DNA of 64,000 nucleotides. Source: Cryptomeria japonica (Eukaryota > Streptophyta > Pinopsida > Cupressales > Cupressaceae). The notes beneath the pieces were generated by a model, which was not told where the DNA came from, made no database searches, and was given only the letters and a program-made list of their open reading frames with translations. Made by a program: the position numbers and the translations under genes. This document shows positions 1 to 12,060 of the stretch, piece after piece. How positions within the stretch are numbered: position 1 is the stretch's first letter; each line of letters begins with the position of its first letter. The stretch is from NCBI RefSeq assembly GCF_030272615.1, contig NC_081410.1, positions 575,262,263 through 575,326,262 on the forward strand, given 5' to 3'.

Positions 1-84
1 AAGGAGATCCCATGAGGTATAGAAATAAAAATTTGATGGAGAAAACCAAGAAACTTAGTCAGATTGAACAAATCAAGATCTTTC

Positions 85-640
85 ACTAGGCCTATTTCCA
101 CATGGATGTTAAAGACTATGTCACTCTCCTTAGCAGGGTGTCGGGATTACCAGATGCAAAGGAATTTCGTCCTTGGATGTTGCTCTTCATTAAAAAAAAT
201 TGGCAAGGAAAGAATATATTGATTGGGGCAAAATGATCAGTGATAACTTGTACATGCAACTACAATGAGTAAAGACAGACCCAAGGTTCTACATGACTTC
301 ATATGTGATCTACTTGCTTGCAGCCCAAGTTACTTACCCAGGGTTGAGAAGAGAGGGATCCCTTCCAAGTAATCCTATATATAACTATTACCCCTAGTTG
401 CAGCTACATAGGAGCATAAAATATCATTGGGTTGTCAATGATTTCTTTGTTTTTGCAATTATCAGGTCCATTGAGGGAGACTTTAGTAACAGGATATTCC
501 CCGAGGCTGACAAAGAAATTAGGTATTTTGGTAGCTACTTTACTCAGTTTAAGACATTTACATATATAAGGGTTGAAGGGTACATAGTTCCTTCACACAA
601 ATTGCCCTGATATCCATGTCATCACCTTAGTGTTTTGGAA
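85..640 (+). pseudogene. Degenerate coding remnant, family not recognised
   Basis: An amino-acid-like reading is visible through stops. A stretch reading RPWMLLFIKKNWQGK near 170-215 is followed, after a frame change, by RFYMTSYVIYLLAA (about 283-325). An in-frame TAG precedes the frame at 398-610, which reads on through FGSYFTQFKTFTYIRVEG. At least two stops and one shift make it dead. No catalytic motif is seen. It is probably repeat-borne, because everything around it is repeat, but the family is unknown to me. Confidence 0.35.
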
Positions 641-1341
641 TTATGTCAGTAGGTGGCAAATGCCCATAATTTGACTATAAGCAAAAATAAACAATGATTT
701 CAACTCCCAATTGTTGTAGGGGTCCATTCTTGCTCAAATATGAAAGTAGCCAAGAACATTGAAGGTGAATTGCTTGAGCTCTATCTGGACCTACTAGGAA
801 TTATTCATGTGCTTGTAGATGTTATTTGTCTCCTACACAAAAATAATTGACTCATTTTATGGCCTTTAATCCCACTACATTCCAAGTATTGTTTTAATTC
901 CTCTATTTTTCATCAATCTTTTTACTATTTGAACTTCACTGCAAATGCTCACTCCTGCCTAGATGTTCACGAGAAGAACATAAGTTGCGGCGTTTTAGGA
1001 TCTGACCATAAATAGAAGTCCAGTTGTTGATAATACTCGACTTACATACATCAAGAAAATACGTCCACACAAACGTATTGATCAACCATAATGCAGCTCA
1101 TGTGAATGGAGTGTGTATTCACCAACTAGAACAAAAACCAAGCTTGTAATGTTAGAATGTATTCGGGAGTGATTCGTTAACCTAAAAACTTTGAGAGCTT
1201 CCTTCCAAATTCTATTTTTCGCACATCCTACAATCCTTTCATTTCATTTCATCCGTTGAGATGACATCTCTTTGGAGCACTTAGTCAAATTATTCATGTG
1301 CGTTTTTTATGATTCTACATTTGGCATGCATCTCAATTCGG
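641..1341. other. Non-coding, nothing recognised
   Basis: AT-rich sequence without an open frame of note, and without terminal repeats, tRNA boxes or tandem structure that I can see. Confidence 0.5.
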
Positions 1342-1686
1342 ACGGCTTAAATCACGCACATTAAGATTTAATTTCTAGGTTTAAAAGTGTTAAACACTCA
1401 AAATTGACTGACCTTTTCGGAACGGCTTAAATCACACACACTAAGCTTATACTTCTAGGCTTAAAAGTGTTAAATACTCAGAGTTGACTCACATTTTCTA
1501 GACTTAATATGTTGCTAAATGTATGTTGTCACACTAAGAATACACTTCTAGGCTTAAAAGTGTTAAACACTCAGAGTTGACTAACATCCTCTAGACTTAA
1601 TATGTTGCTTAGTGCGTGTGGTTTAAGGCTGGCCGACATTCTCTAGACTTAATATGTTGCTTAGTGTGTGTGGTTTAAGGATGGCC
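1342..1686 (+). repeat. Tandem and nested copies of a MITE-like foldback
   Basis: The motif GGCTTAAATCACACACACTAAG and its reverse complement alternate here. Internal blocks sharing CTTCTAGGCTTAAAAGTG, TTAAACACTCAGAGTTGACT and CTAGACTTAATATGTTGCT recur three to four times at spacings of about 80-110 bp. The last two copies end in GCTTAGTGTGTGTGGTTTAAGG. This is what overlapping or partly deleted copies of one small inverted-repeat element would give. No protein is encoded. Confidence 0.6.
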
Positions 1687-1940
1687 CAACCACGTCATAG
1701 CTAATGCACACTTTCGCATTCTTAACAACTATTCTCCGAGGCATATTTAAAAAACCATAAAAGATGCAATCATTAACTTTTCATGATGGTGACAATTAAC
1801 AATTCCTTTACTTGTTTCTTTCATGGATTTAAGTTTAAGTGATTGCTTTGTATCTAGAAATATCGTGCTATCTTCATTTATCGAACCAATTTCTGCAACT
1901 CTCATAAATGTTCTTAACCTGTTCCAAGACTCCCATTTTC

Positions 1941-2056
1941 GACGAGCCTTAAATCACATACACTAAGCAACATATTATTAAGTCTAGAGAACTCTGAGTG
2001 TTTAACACTTTTAAATCTAAAAGTCAAAACTTAGTGTGAGAGATTTAAGCCCTCCG
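1941..2056 (-). mobile_element. MITE-like foldback, inverted copy of the 1342-1686 family
   Basis: Imperfect terminal inverted repeats of about 26 bp: GCCTTAAATCACATACACTAAG at the left pairs with CTTAGTGTGAGAGATTTAAGCC at the right. The interior is the reverse complement of the units at 1342-1686. Total size is about 116 bp. No clean target duplication could be fixed by eye, so the superfamily is undetermined. Confidence 0.55.
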
Positions 2057-2439
2057 CCCATTTTCTTGCATGGACGGGGGGTTGAGGGGGGGTGGAGAAA
2101 GGTTATTAGTTTTGGTTTTACACCTGACCATTGCGTTTGCACGAACGTTTTCTTGAAACCTTTTTATCAGATCTATTAGTGCATATTTAGTATTCATCAC
2201 ATTCCCTTAGATGATATCTCTTCAAAGCATTTTGTCAAGCAGGCTTCTTCCCTTGTGTATGTTTCTAGTTTTGCATGTCTATTATGTCAGTCACAAAAAC
2301 ATCTGATAGAAATCCCTTGTATTATAATGGTTGCTCATAACTTATTCACAAAGAGTATACGGATAGAATTTGGAAAATTGAACTGTGCAATAATTAATGT
2401 TTTTTTATCCGAAGAATTCTTCTTCTCAAGTAGTTAATA

Positions 2440-2945
2440 GCTTTTTTCAATTGTGTTGTCAAAATTCACAATTCATAATTTAGTTGTGAGTTGTTAAAAT
2501 GCTTTTCACAACTCATTTACGTTCAAATTGTACAACTAACAACTTACCCTGCATTTACTTTTCATCATTCAGAACATAGTTGCATTCCATTTTTACAATG
2601 TACAACTCACAACCTAGTTTTGAGTTGTGAATTTTGATTTCACAACCCACAACCTTTAGTCACAGCCTTCTATGTTTGACTTTTCAAAATTATAATCAGT
2701 TGTTAGTTGTGGATTTTGATTTTGCATAACCACTTCCGTATTCATATTTGCAATCCACAACCTATCGCTTTCAAAATTTGCAATTCATAACCTCTAAAAA
2801 TTTGACTTTTCAAAATCACAACTAATTGTGAGTTGTGATTTTGTTTTGCACGTTGTCACCTCCCATAAGTCACAACCTTGTGTGTTTGACTCTTCAAAAT
2901 TATAGTTATGAATTTGGATTGCACAATGTTTTTTTATTTATTAAA
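2440..2945. repeat. Degenerate ACAACTCACAA / TTGTGAGTTGT repeat tract
   Basis: Short blocks reading ACAACTCACAACC and their complement TTGTGAGTTGTGAATT recur at irregular intervals, in both orientations, over about 500 bp, separated by TTTGACTTTTCAAAATTA blocks. The tract is locally able to fold. It is non-coding. Confidence 0.5.
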
Positions 2946-3487
2946 ATTTTTAAGAAGTGAATTTATTTAGTTTTAATTTTAATTCTATTTTATTCACTTT
3001 TTTTTGCCCTCTTTTTGAAACTTGTCATAACTTTTGATTGATGGTGAGATTGGACTTGAAATTTTCACCAGGCATCAAAGGTGGCGAGATGACCATAAAC
3101 CAAGAGAATTTATTCATGATGAGAAATTAAATTATGAGATTTTAGTATTTTTCAAAAATAGGTTTTAAAATATTTATAAGTACAAAAATCTCATAAACAA
3201 TGAAGTGTTTCTTTCGTGAAAATTTGCCCCATAACTCAAAATGGTATTAGAAACATGTTCAAAGGATGGTTCTCCTTGAGGCCTTACCATTTTCAAAATT
3301 TAATTGCTTTTGCCAATGCATGATAGGACTATAGTTGACTGGGCTCGAAGATGATGACTTTGAACTGAGACCACATAATTGCATATCCTAAGAAAACTTT
3401 TCACAAGTACACATCTCAGATAAGCTAGATATTGGATTTAATGCAAAAGTTTAAAATTTAAGAGTTTGAAATTGGGGCAACAAAAGA

Positions 3488-3628
3488 CAATGGAAAAATT
3501 CAAACAAGGTGGTTAGGTCCCTACGAGATTCAATGGGTATTTTCAAATGGAGTTGTTTAGCTCACCAATATAGACCTACTCTGTTTCTCCTTGATGGTGA
3601 ATGGGAATAGGCTTAAGTTATATAAGAA
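3488..3628 (+). pseudogene. Ty3/gypsy integrase C-terminal tail, relic
   Basis: The plus strand reads WWLGPYEIQWVFSNGVV followed by LTNID and MVNGNRLKLYK. This is the pattern of the gypsy integrase C-terminus (GPY/F module, then an NGxRLKxY end). It carries stops, and no core DDE domain lies directly upstream, so it is a fragment. Family assignment rests on this motif alone. Confidence 0.6.
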
Positions 3629-3659
3629 ACCCCATAATATACATGATTTTTTGCTTCAC

Positions 3660-5366
3660 TTGCACCAAAAATTATCTCATCACTTGAATTAGCCACCTCA
3701 TCTACTCCATCTGATAATACCATTCCATCGTCATGCGCATCACCCTCACTCCATGCACCTACTATTAATGAACTAATTGGTTCACCTGCAACCATTCCAT
3801 TAAAATAAATGTTTATGTCTTGCTATCATATGCACATGCTATACACATCATCCAATGCAGCTATTCTAGCTCCAAAACAACGCAGTCGTACATTGTGTTA
3901 TTGCCTGCTTGGAAAATCGCAGTCGTAACTTTCACAATCAACGGTATAAAATGTGTGACTAACTTTCATGTTATGTGCATTCTGTGCAAACACACTGTAT
4001 TTTTAGAACCAGATTAGCTTCTGCCCATATCATCCACTTATGTTTTCCAGTCCCACCAAGGAGAACATAGCATCATACAACAATTGGAACTTATAAAATC
4101 TATTCTTAGTCGAGACCTAATTTTGTTCATGTCTACCAATTGATGTCTTTGGTGTAGTCGTCAATTTAGTCAGTAGCATGCAGCATAAGAATAAACGACC
4201 CAACATGCACCCATTTCAAATTTCTACGCACTGTGCAAGGCACTTTTTCAATTTCATGCATGCAATCATATTTAACCCGCCAATTTCATTTTTTGGCCAT
4301 GTGGCATCACGGCTACATACTCAGAAAAATTATGTTGCGTGTACAATAGTCACATCAATCAATCAACTATCACTTTGGTCTCGTTATCCAGCTCTCAGCG
4401 AGCTACCAGCATGGTGCATATCAATTTACATATCTTAAATTGGTACTCCGCACATTTAATCATTTATTTCATGTTAATCTTACTATCACTATGGATTTTC
4501 CATGCATGTTACTCATTATTTAGTCATATATCATCACACTATATCCTAATTTTTATGCCTTCATACTCCTTATCACAATGTCATTAATTTGAGGAAAAAT
4601 TACACCTTTAGTTGGGGGGGGATTGTCGTCATGATTAAATACCTTTTGCATCATCTTGAAATTTTTAGTAATTGATCAACAAAGTTTAAACTTGGCTAGT
4701 TGCATTGATTACCCCACGCGAGTGAAAGACAAGCATTAGCTATTACATTAATTTGATTATCTTATGGAAGGAGAGCAGACAAGGGGAATTGTATAGTTTA
4801 CTAATCATTTGGAAGTTTACAGAATTTGGAAGAAAAAGGACATGACTGTAGATAAGGAACATTGGGACAAAATAGAAAAACTGAAGGGCTTTTATTTCAA
4901 GTAGGGTACAGGTGTCAATGAATTAGTATACTATAGGCTTTAGTTTGCTTGCAAACAAAAGGAAGAATGATGGGCTCTAAAAATGATACTAATATGCATA
5001 AGAAGAATTGACTATTGGCCCACAACCAAAGGAAAATCTTCCTTACAACCTTTGAGGAATTTTCTTTAGAATTTTCTTTACAACCTTTGAGGAAACAATC
5101 AAGAATGTGTTGATCGAAATGCAATTGTTAAGGAGCTATATTGACTTTGTCATTGAGGAATAAAAGCACTCGAAGAATATGGAGGAGCTCGCTAATGAAT
5201 TCATGCTTCATTATGACATCCATTTGATTCTTACATGTTTCTTATCCTTTCTGTTCTATAGTTGAATAAGAGTCCAATCAGGATTGTGACTCTTGTCACT
5301 TTATAAATCTTACTTTCAGTTTTATAGGAGAATAATTCAATCTTGGTATTAGGGAGGATCGACATA
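3660..5366. other. Non-coding, nothing recognised
   Basis: Several open frames of 60-90 codons occur, but none has a recognisable domain or a conserved-looking composition. A G8 run sits near 4612. I see no repeat structure. Confidence 0.45.
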
Positions 5367-7070
5367 TGTTAATAGTTGTTTTTTATAATGAAAGCAACAA
5401 AAAACAAGGGTGTTGGTACTTAATACAATAGCCTGTAGGCAACAAGAGAGACAACAAAATAGGGGAGCAAGTCCCCCAAAAACAAGATCGGATGGGGCAA
5501 AAGAAAAAACTTGTCAAACCAGCAACAACTCAGAACCCAACTCAAGGAAGGGGAAAGATACCTAAGCCTTGACAAGGAGGGGTTTGGGAGAGGTGAGAAG
5601 ACTTCCCCTTCTGCCTACGACAAACTACAGTCCAAGCGATACTATCATTAGGACCATCAAAAGAGAGACCAAGTGGGGAAGATCCCACTGGGTTACAATC
5701 AGTAGCACTAGTAGAGTGTTATTGCAGAACAACAGTAGATTGTTGTAGAGGAACAACATCAAGAGGAGATTCAATAGGAGTAGGATGGAGTTGCAAAACA
5801 GGAGCAACAAGAGTTGAATCCTCAGGGACGTCCAAGAAGCCACAACAACAACATCTACAGTAGCAGTAAGAGGCACAACTTCATCCCAGGAGGATGTCAC
5901 ATCCTCCTAAGAGGAGTCCACAGAATCTACATCAGAAGCATAGATAGTCAAGTGATCAGCTATAACATCCTTACACCAAGTGGTAGCACCTTTGTGACGC
6001 GAAAGAGAGCAATTTGAAGCTAAATGACTTGTAGAGAAGCGTTTTCGATAATGAAAGGGGAGGCCCTCAAAATCAAATGGTTGAGTCCAAGCCTATCCCC
6101 AACCATAAGAACCACATCCCCAGGGAGAAGTGAAGAGATGTCAATATCGATTAAGATGCAGGCAAAGGCAGAGTGTCCCATGGAAGACGTAGCATCATCA
6201 ACCTTCAAGAAACGGTCTATAGGGTTACCAATAGCCTTGTAGCAAGAATGCTCCCAGAAATGAAGGGGAAGATTCAAAAGGTGAACCCAAATCGGACGCA
6301 CATTAAATGGTTCAGTAAGAGGATTAAAAGAGGTTGTCCAGGCCTTAATAGAGAAAGAGTGAACTCCCCAAGCCCACTACTTCCCCAATATCAATTCATG
6401 ATTAGACAAAGAAGCAAAGGAAGCAATGAAAAAGCCTTTAGCACAAGGGAAAAGATTAATACTATTAGAAACCAAAGGCTTCTAGGAATCACTCGCCCAA
6501 CGATGAAGGTCTGGAAGTGAAGGCCAAAGCCCAAAAATTTTGCACACCAAAGCACAACGTTGGTAGAACCCAATATTATCTAAAACATCCTGTCCACATA
6601 CCACAATAGGAGAAGACTTGGCACAGGGAAGAGGACGAATCCCCTTAGAGGGCTAGGTAGCAGATCTAGCCACACAAGAAAAGTTGTTCTTACTAGTGAA
6701 AAAAGAAGGCCTAGGCGTGACCTTAGCACTCACAACAGGGTCGCCATCAGTAGCAGCATCACCAAATAGAGGAGCAACACCATTATCCAGAGCTTCCATA
6801 GCAGCAACATCCCCAAGAAGGGCATCCACAAGGGGGGGAGGGCACAAACCTTCCATAGCCAAAGCAGAAGCACCATCGGAGACCACATTGGCACCTGCGC
6901 AAGGGGGAGGGGGACTTGATCCACCCAACGCGAAGGGCATTGCCATAAGAGAAACAGTGGATGAGGCTTGCAAAAATGGAGCAACATTCAAATTCGAGGA
7001 GGCGGGAGCAGCGGGAGCCATTACTACAATCTTAATAAAATTCACACTCTCTAGGTGTTAATAGTTGTTT
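5367..7070 (-). mobile_element. L1-type LINE insertion, internally deleted, with 15 bp target-site duplication
   Basis: The same 15 bp, TGTTAATAGTTGTTT, stands at 5367-5381 and 7056-7070, bounding a minus-strand element of about 1.67 kb. Reading the minus strand from 7055, a short leader precedes an ORF1-like gag region starting at ATG 7021. The element ends in CATTATAAA directly before the duplication. No reverse transcriptase or endonuclease is present, so ORF2 is missing although both ends remain. A long perfect duplication is typical of target-primed LINE integration. Confidence 0.75.
5600..7021 (-). pseudogene. LINE ORF1 (DUF4283-like gag protein), decayed
   Basis: The frame opens at 7021 with MAPAAPASSNL and a Pro/Ala-rich leader. 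After a stop at about 6653 it continues in shifted frames. The segment 6301-6020 reads PIWVHLLNLPLHFW, then DRFLKVDDATSS and FACILIDIDI. This is the pattern of the DUF4283 domain of plant L1 ORF1/zinc-knuckle proteins, which bind RNA in the retroelement particle. Several stops and frameshifts make it non-functional. The zinc knuckle is not clearly preserved. Confidence 0.65.
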
Positions 7071-8834
7071 CTAAGCTGTAATTAACCCACTTTCTCAGGA
7101 CTATCTATAAAAGTCTAATCTTGTCAGAGTTTGGGGGATCTTTGAATATATGATGGACATTAGATTTTGCTAGATTTTCTTGTTGACTAGTGAAATTATT
7201 TGTTATGTACTAGTGAAGAATGAATAATGTTGATGATTAACGATACCTTGCCTTACGACTACTTTGTGATCAAAGGTTGCAACCCTCAAGCACGGGCCGC
7301 TTGAGGTATTGTAATCATCTTTATAGTTAGATTGTTAATTTTAGCATTACTTAAGTTGTTCATTGCTTTAGTAGATTATTTGTTGTGTTGTTCTTTTTTA
7401 GTTAGATAGATATAATTTGTTAATGGTACTAGTAGCATAGGATTGTGAATTGAAGTTGCAACATGGTTATAATACTACACCACTCGCAAACACTGCTAAA
7501 TCACTTTGCTAGTTACCCGCAACCACTGGTGTGCAAATAGTTTTATTCCTAGCCTTGTTTATGTTTTCATTAGTTATTGAATTCAGTTAAGTTTCCTTTA
7601 CGCAATTGATAGGTAACTTGGAGAATCCTTAGTTGCACATACAATGCATCGTACAAGAAGATGCATCCAAGTAATTGATAATTAAATAAAACTCTCTAGG
7701 ACACTTAGTTACTTGATATAGGATATGTTGGTACATCAAACGTGCGCATCGAGTTGTGTGGATTAGCCTATTGTGTACTTAGAAAAGGAGTCAAAATTTA
7801 TATCTTCTTGGATTGGAGATTTTGGTTCTACTTGTCTAGAGCTATTAAGATTGTAAGTGAATGTGTGTGAACCATGGGTTATTTTCATTTAGGATATTGC
7901 AATTAAGTGTGTGTGAAGCATGGGTTATTTTCATTTAGGAGATTGCAACTAAGTGTGTAGCTAAATATCATAGTTCAATGGGAGCTTTTGGTAGTGATAT
8001 GGATTCATCATTTGGTGATGGATGATCTACTACAATGGTTGGGTGTTATGGACAAACTCTTGGATTATGATTCTTATGTTGCATGAGTGCTTAGATATCT
8101 TGAGTTCCACTTTTAGGAGATGCTTATCTTCATTTAATTTGAGATGATCATCATTTATTTAGAATATGTTTGTTATAATGTCTTGGTTTACTCTTGATTT
8201 CGATTTGAGTATAGGCATGCAAGAACACTTCATGTTCTAGACCAAATTTTGTGCCTTTTCCCTCAATGTAATTTTGTCAAACAGTTGGCTTGCAAGCTGA
8301 CTACTAGGGTTTGATTTTTCTCAGTGTGCAGATGTATATGCTATTTAATGCTTAATAACTAACAAGGACAGAAGTGTATACAACCAAAACAGATTCCAAT
8401 GCATGCATGAACTCTATTAGATAAGCGATTTAACTGAAACCGTAACAGCAATGATGTTTCACAAAGATTACAATCTTGTCACAGGCTAACAGCATATCTT
8501 GACACTCTTGTATTCAATATTTGATACTTGATTCCAAACAATTAAAGCATTATCAACATACCAAGTTCGCTGTCCTACTTCTACAGTACTGAGACCCCTA
8601 TCAAAAATACTTGGATGGAACTATATATTTGTTGTCCTTCATGAGCAGCAAATCCCTAATTCAGCTTTTTCTATACACCTACAGGTTGTATGGCTCCCTC
8701 TATATTGCAGTTGCAGACTGCTACGACTGATTTTTAGTAGTTGCTCCCACTATATTGTTGTTCTATGTGATCACAGACTTGTACGGCCCTTGTATCTTCC
8801 TCCCAGCTCACACGGCTCAGTTTTGGGCTCAACT
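7071..8834. other. Non-coding, nothing recognised
   Basis: AT-rich sequence. A short direct repeat containing GTGTGTGAACCATGGGTTATTTTCATTTAGGA occurs in two close copies near 7862-7950 (first half GTGTGTGAACCATGGG, second half TTATTTTCATTTAGGA). No open frame of interest. Confidence 0.45.
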
Positions 8835-8955
8835 AGACTTGTACTGTAGCACGACAAATACTCTCACCAAATGATGTCAATCACTAGCAATATAGCGAAA
8901 ACTGTAGTTGCGCTACTGTAGCACGACACTGTAGCACGACACTGTAGCACGTTAC
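8835..8955 (+). repeat. Short tandem repeat ACTGTAGCACGAC
   Basis: The 13-mer ACTGTAGCACGAC occurs once near 8843 and then in an almost perfect run of three from about 8922 to 8955. The last copy is altered to CACGTTAC. Confidence 0.6.
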
Positions 8956-11160
8956 TATAGGAGCAAGATATCTTCCTTAAAACTCGATTCAAATGCTCTT
9001 GACTATGCCTTTCAACAGCTAGAAGAATTCTATTCATGACGGTTTACCTCCTCACAAACCTTCAAAAAGAACTCCAATATTTTATTTTATTTCATATATA
9101 CCCAAGTAAAATGAAAGTGAGCTCTTCAATCTATTTTATAACTTCTTGGGACTTGTTCACTTGTCTTGTCAATGTGGGATAATAAAACACTTCTTCCATA
9201 TTTTATTCTTCTTTATGTGTACTATGTACTTTTAAATGAAAGGGAACATTTAATTTTTATTACATGTTATTTTATTGTCCCATTATAGTCATTTATTAAA
9301 TTAAATTAAATATTTAATTTGACTTTATAACTTACTTGAATAAATAAAAATTAAATGACTATGAGTTATTGTCATCCATCTGAGCATCAACCATGAAGTC
9401 AATGATGTTGTTGAAGATCTGGATCATCCCAAAGTGACTTACTATAAATAGTAAATGTGACAAAACTACATCAAAGCATCTCAGAATGATCTGTGACTAA
9501 AAATGCCTAGGTGAAAATCCCCCAGGATCCCTTTTGTGTCTTGGTTACCCTATGGGATCATGAGAAAATAGGCTAACGACAAAGCATGAGTTAACTAGCT
9601 AAAAAGGGGACATTACAAGGCATGATACTGGCTCTCTTGAGAGTAAGATGTTTGCATTGGTGCATGTGATCTAGGGGATGTTAGATCATGGTGCCACAAT
9701 TAGGTTCCTAATTTTGCAATTGAAGTTTTGGCAATGGTCGTATTGGCTCTCTTTGTACTAAGTGCATTGGTTATGTGCTTAGGAACTTCATTAGAGTGTC
9801 GTATTGCATTTGAAGCTTAGAATAATTTGATCAGTTGTCGGTGTTAATGGATACATGGATACTTGGATACTTGGGTGAGGTTGGAGTTCTCTTGAGATTA
9901 GAGACATATGTTGATACTATTCTCTTTGGAGGTTTCAACAAGAATATCGAGGAGACTACACTTGGATATGATGCAAGCTCATGATGAACTTGGGAGGAAA
10001 TCGTTCTTGCAAAGAGTCATGATGACTCAGTTATCTTGGAGGAACATTCTCATTCCCCACTATTGATCTACTTGACATTTTATCACCTAAAAGGTATTTT
10101 CCCATTCTTGTTTTTAGATGTATTATGTTTTATGCATTGTCTTCTCATAGATTGGATCTTAAGTTGTGGATAGTTAGTTTTGGAGAGTTCATTTGAGGAA
10201 TGTTTGGCATGATTACCTCCTTGTGCATATGAGTTGTTTTATGTCATTTATGAAGATCATAGGAGATGTTTAATTCAAGTGGTTTTTTAGCTTTCAGAAT
10301 GGATATTTTGAATTTGGTCTTCCTTAGTTAAGAAAAGCTTGCATCCATGTTGGTATTACACAATACATGTTTGATTTGATCTATGAGATAGATTAGTTTG
10401 ATGTTGTTGAGGCTTTTCGTTCGAGGTTACAAGGATATCATACTTTACATAGCATAACACTTTGAGGTGGTTCTATGACATGTTTTGATTTATGGGTTTT
10501 CTCTTAACTTTTTGTGGTTACTTCTTGAAGGTTTGTTTTCATATGATTTGGAAGATTTATGGTGACATATTGTGAGAGAATATGCAACTATATGTGTTGC
10601 ATGTGTTGATCAAATGTTGTGATTGTCACTAGTACTACATGGTTTTGACCATCAACCACACCTTGGTATGAGTTTTGATTGGTAGACTTGACATGCCTTA
10701 ATGTATTTTCAGATTTGAAATTACTCATGCAATGAGATTTCCTGAGTATGTACTTCATTGACAAGTTTAATGTATAATGAGCTTGTGATTGTGGCTTCTG
10801 GGATGCATAGATTATTGGCATGAGATTATTAATGTTGTTGATACTTCAGAGGTACGAATGGTTGGATATATTATCATATCTTATGAGTGTTATTTCCAAA
10901 CATGTGGGCTTTTACCTTAAATGGTAGCTTGGAGCCTTTGTCATCACTTGGATTTTACACTTGTATTCTTTGGATTAGTGCCTCTTCACCTTGGATTGTT
11001 CCTTTTCTTCCATAGGTGGCATGTTGGACAATCAAAGCTTGAGATGGTCGTCACCTTGGTTTTATTGCAAGTATCTTGATGGAACTCGAAAGAATGTTGG
11101 AGATTTGTTTGATTTAATGTATGAATATGATAATGTATTTCATTCGTTGACCCTTATACA
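8956..11160. other. Non-coding; possible internal region of a dead LTR element
   Basis: No retroviral or host domain could be read in any frame. The stretch ends at a purine run followed by a possible LTR start (see 11164-11180), so it may be the eroded interior of a plus-strand element. That is inference only. Confidence 0.3.
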
Positions 11161-11163
11161 AAA

Positions 11164-11180
11164 TATAAAAGTGGGAGAAT
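11164..11180 (+). other. Possible polypurine tract and LTR start
   Basis: AAAAGTGGGAGAATG is followed by TTAAAATAAG, with the TG of a candidate LTR start at 11179. The arrangement resembles the 3' end of copia elements. No upstream pol is readable and no matching second LTR was found, so confidence is low. Confidence 0.3.
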
Positions 11181-12060
11181 GTTAAAATAAGTTTTGTATA
11201 TCTTGCGTAACATGGAGTAATTTAATTATGTAAACTAAAGAAATATTTAGTTGTGGTGCATCTAAAAGATGTGTTTATTTAGCCACATTAAATATTTATT
11301 TGGGCTCACCCATAAATTTGTAACATTGGGTTCGTCATTTTATGTGTAGAAGAGAAGATAATTAATTATTGCTTCAAAAAATATATTTAATAATGTAAAT
11401 CAAGAAGTAATTGAGAGGTTAATGCTTTTTGTACTCCTAGTTTTGCATACACCTTGCATAATGTGGAATAATTTATTTATGTAAATTAAATAAAGATAAG
11501 TGTTGTACACCTTGCATAACATGGAGTAATTTAATTATGCAAACTCAATAAACATCTAGTTTGTATACACCTTGCATAATGTGGAATAATTTATTTATGT
11601 AAATTAAATAAAGATAAGTGTTGTACACCTTGCATAACATGGAGTAATTTAATTATGCAAACTAAATTATTAAATATTTATTTGGGCTCACTTGTAAATT
11701 TGTAACATTAGGTTAGTCATTTTATGTGTAGAAGACAAGATAATTAAGTATTACTCGAGAAAATATATTTAATAATGTAAATCAAAAAGTAATTGAGAGG
11801 TTAATGCCTTTTGCACTTCTAGTTTTGTAAACACCTTGCACAATGTGGAATAATTTATTTATGTAAATTAAATAAATAGTTAGCTATGGCATATCTTCAA
11901 GACGTGTTTAGCCATATTAGATATTTATTTGGATCCACTTGTAAAATTGTATGTAACATTGAGTTGGTTATTTTATGTGAGAAAAAAAAAATTATTTAAA
12001 AAAATGTATTTAATAATATAAATCAAAAAGTAAATGAAGGGTCAATGGTTATAGCTTTGT
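11181..12060 (+). repeat. Nested tandem repeat array
   Basis: Three units of roughly 190-250 bp share the order ACCTTGCATAATGTGGAATA, TTTATTTGGGCTCACTTGTA, CATTTTATGTGTAGAAGA and AGTAATTGAGAGGTTAATGC. Between the first and second unit, a block of about 104 bp (TACACCTTGCATAACATGGA ... ATTATGCAAACT) is itself duplicated. The array could be the repeat-rich LTR of a dead element. Confidence 0.65.

Noticed and set aside
6653-7061. Plus-strand 125-codon frame and a second minus-strand 85-codon frame
   Set aside because: They are shadows of the LINE ORF1 leader; the minus-strand frame starting at 7021 explains the composition bias.
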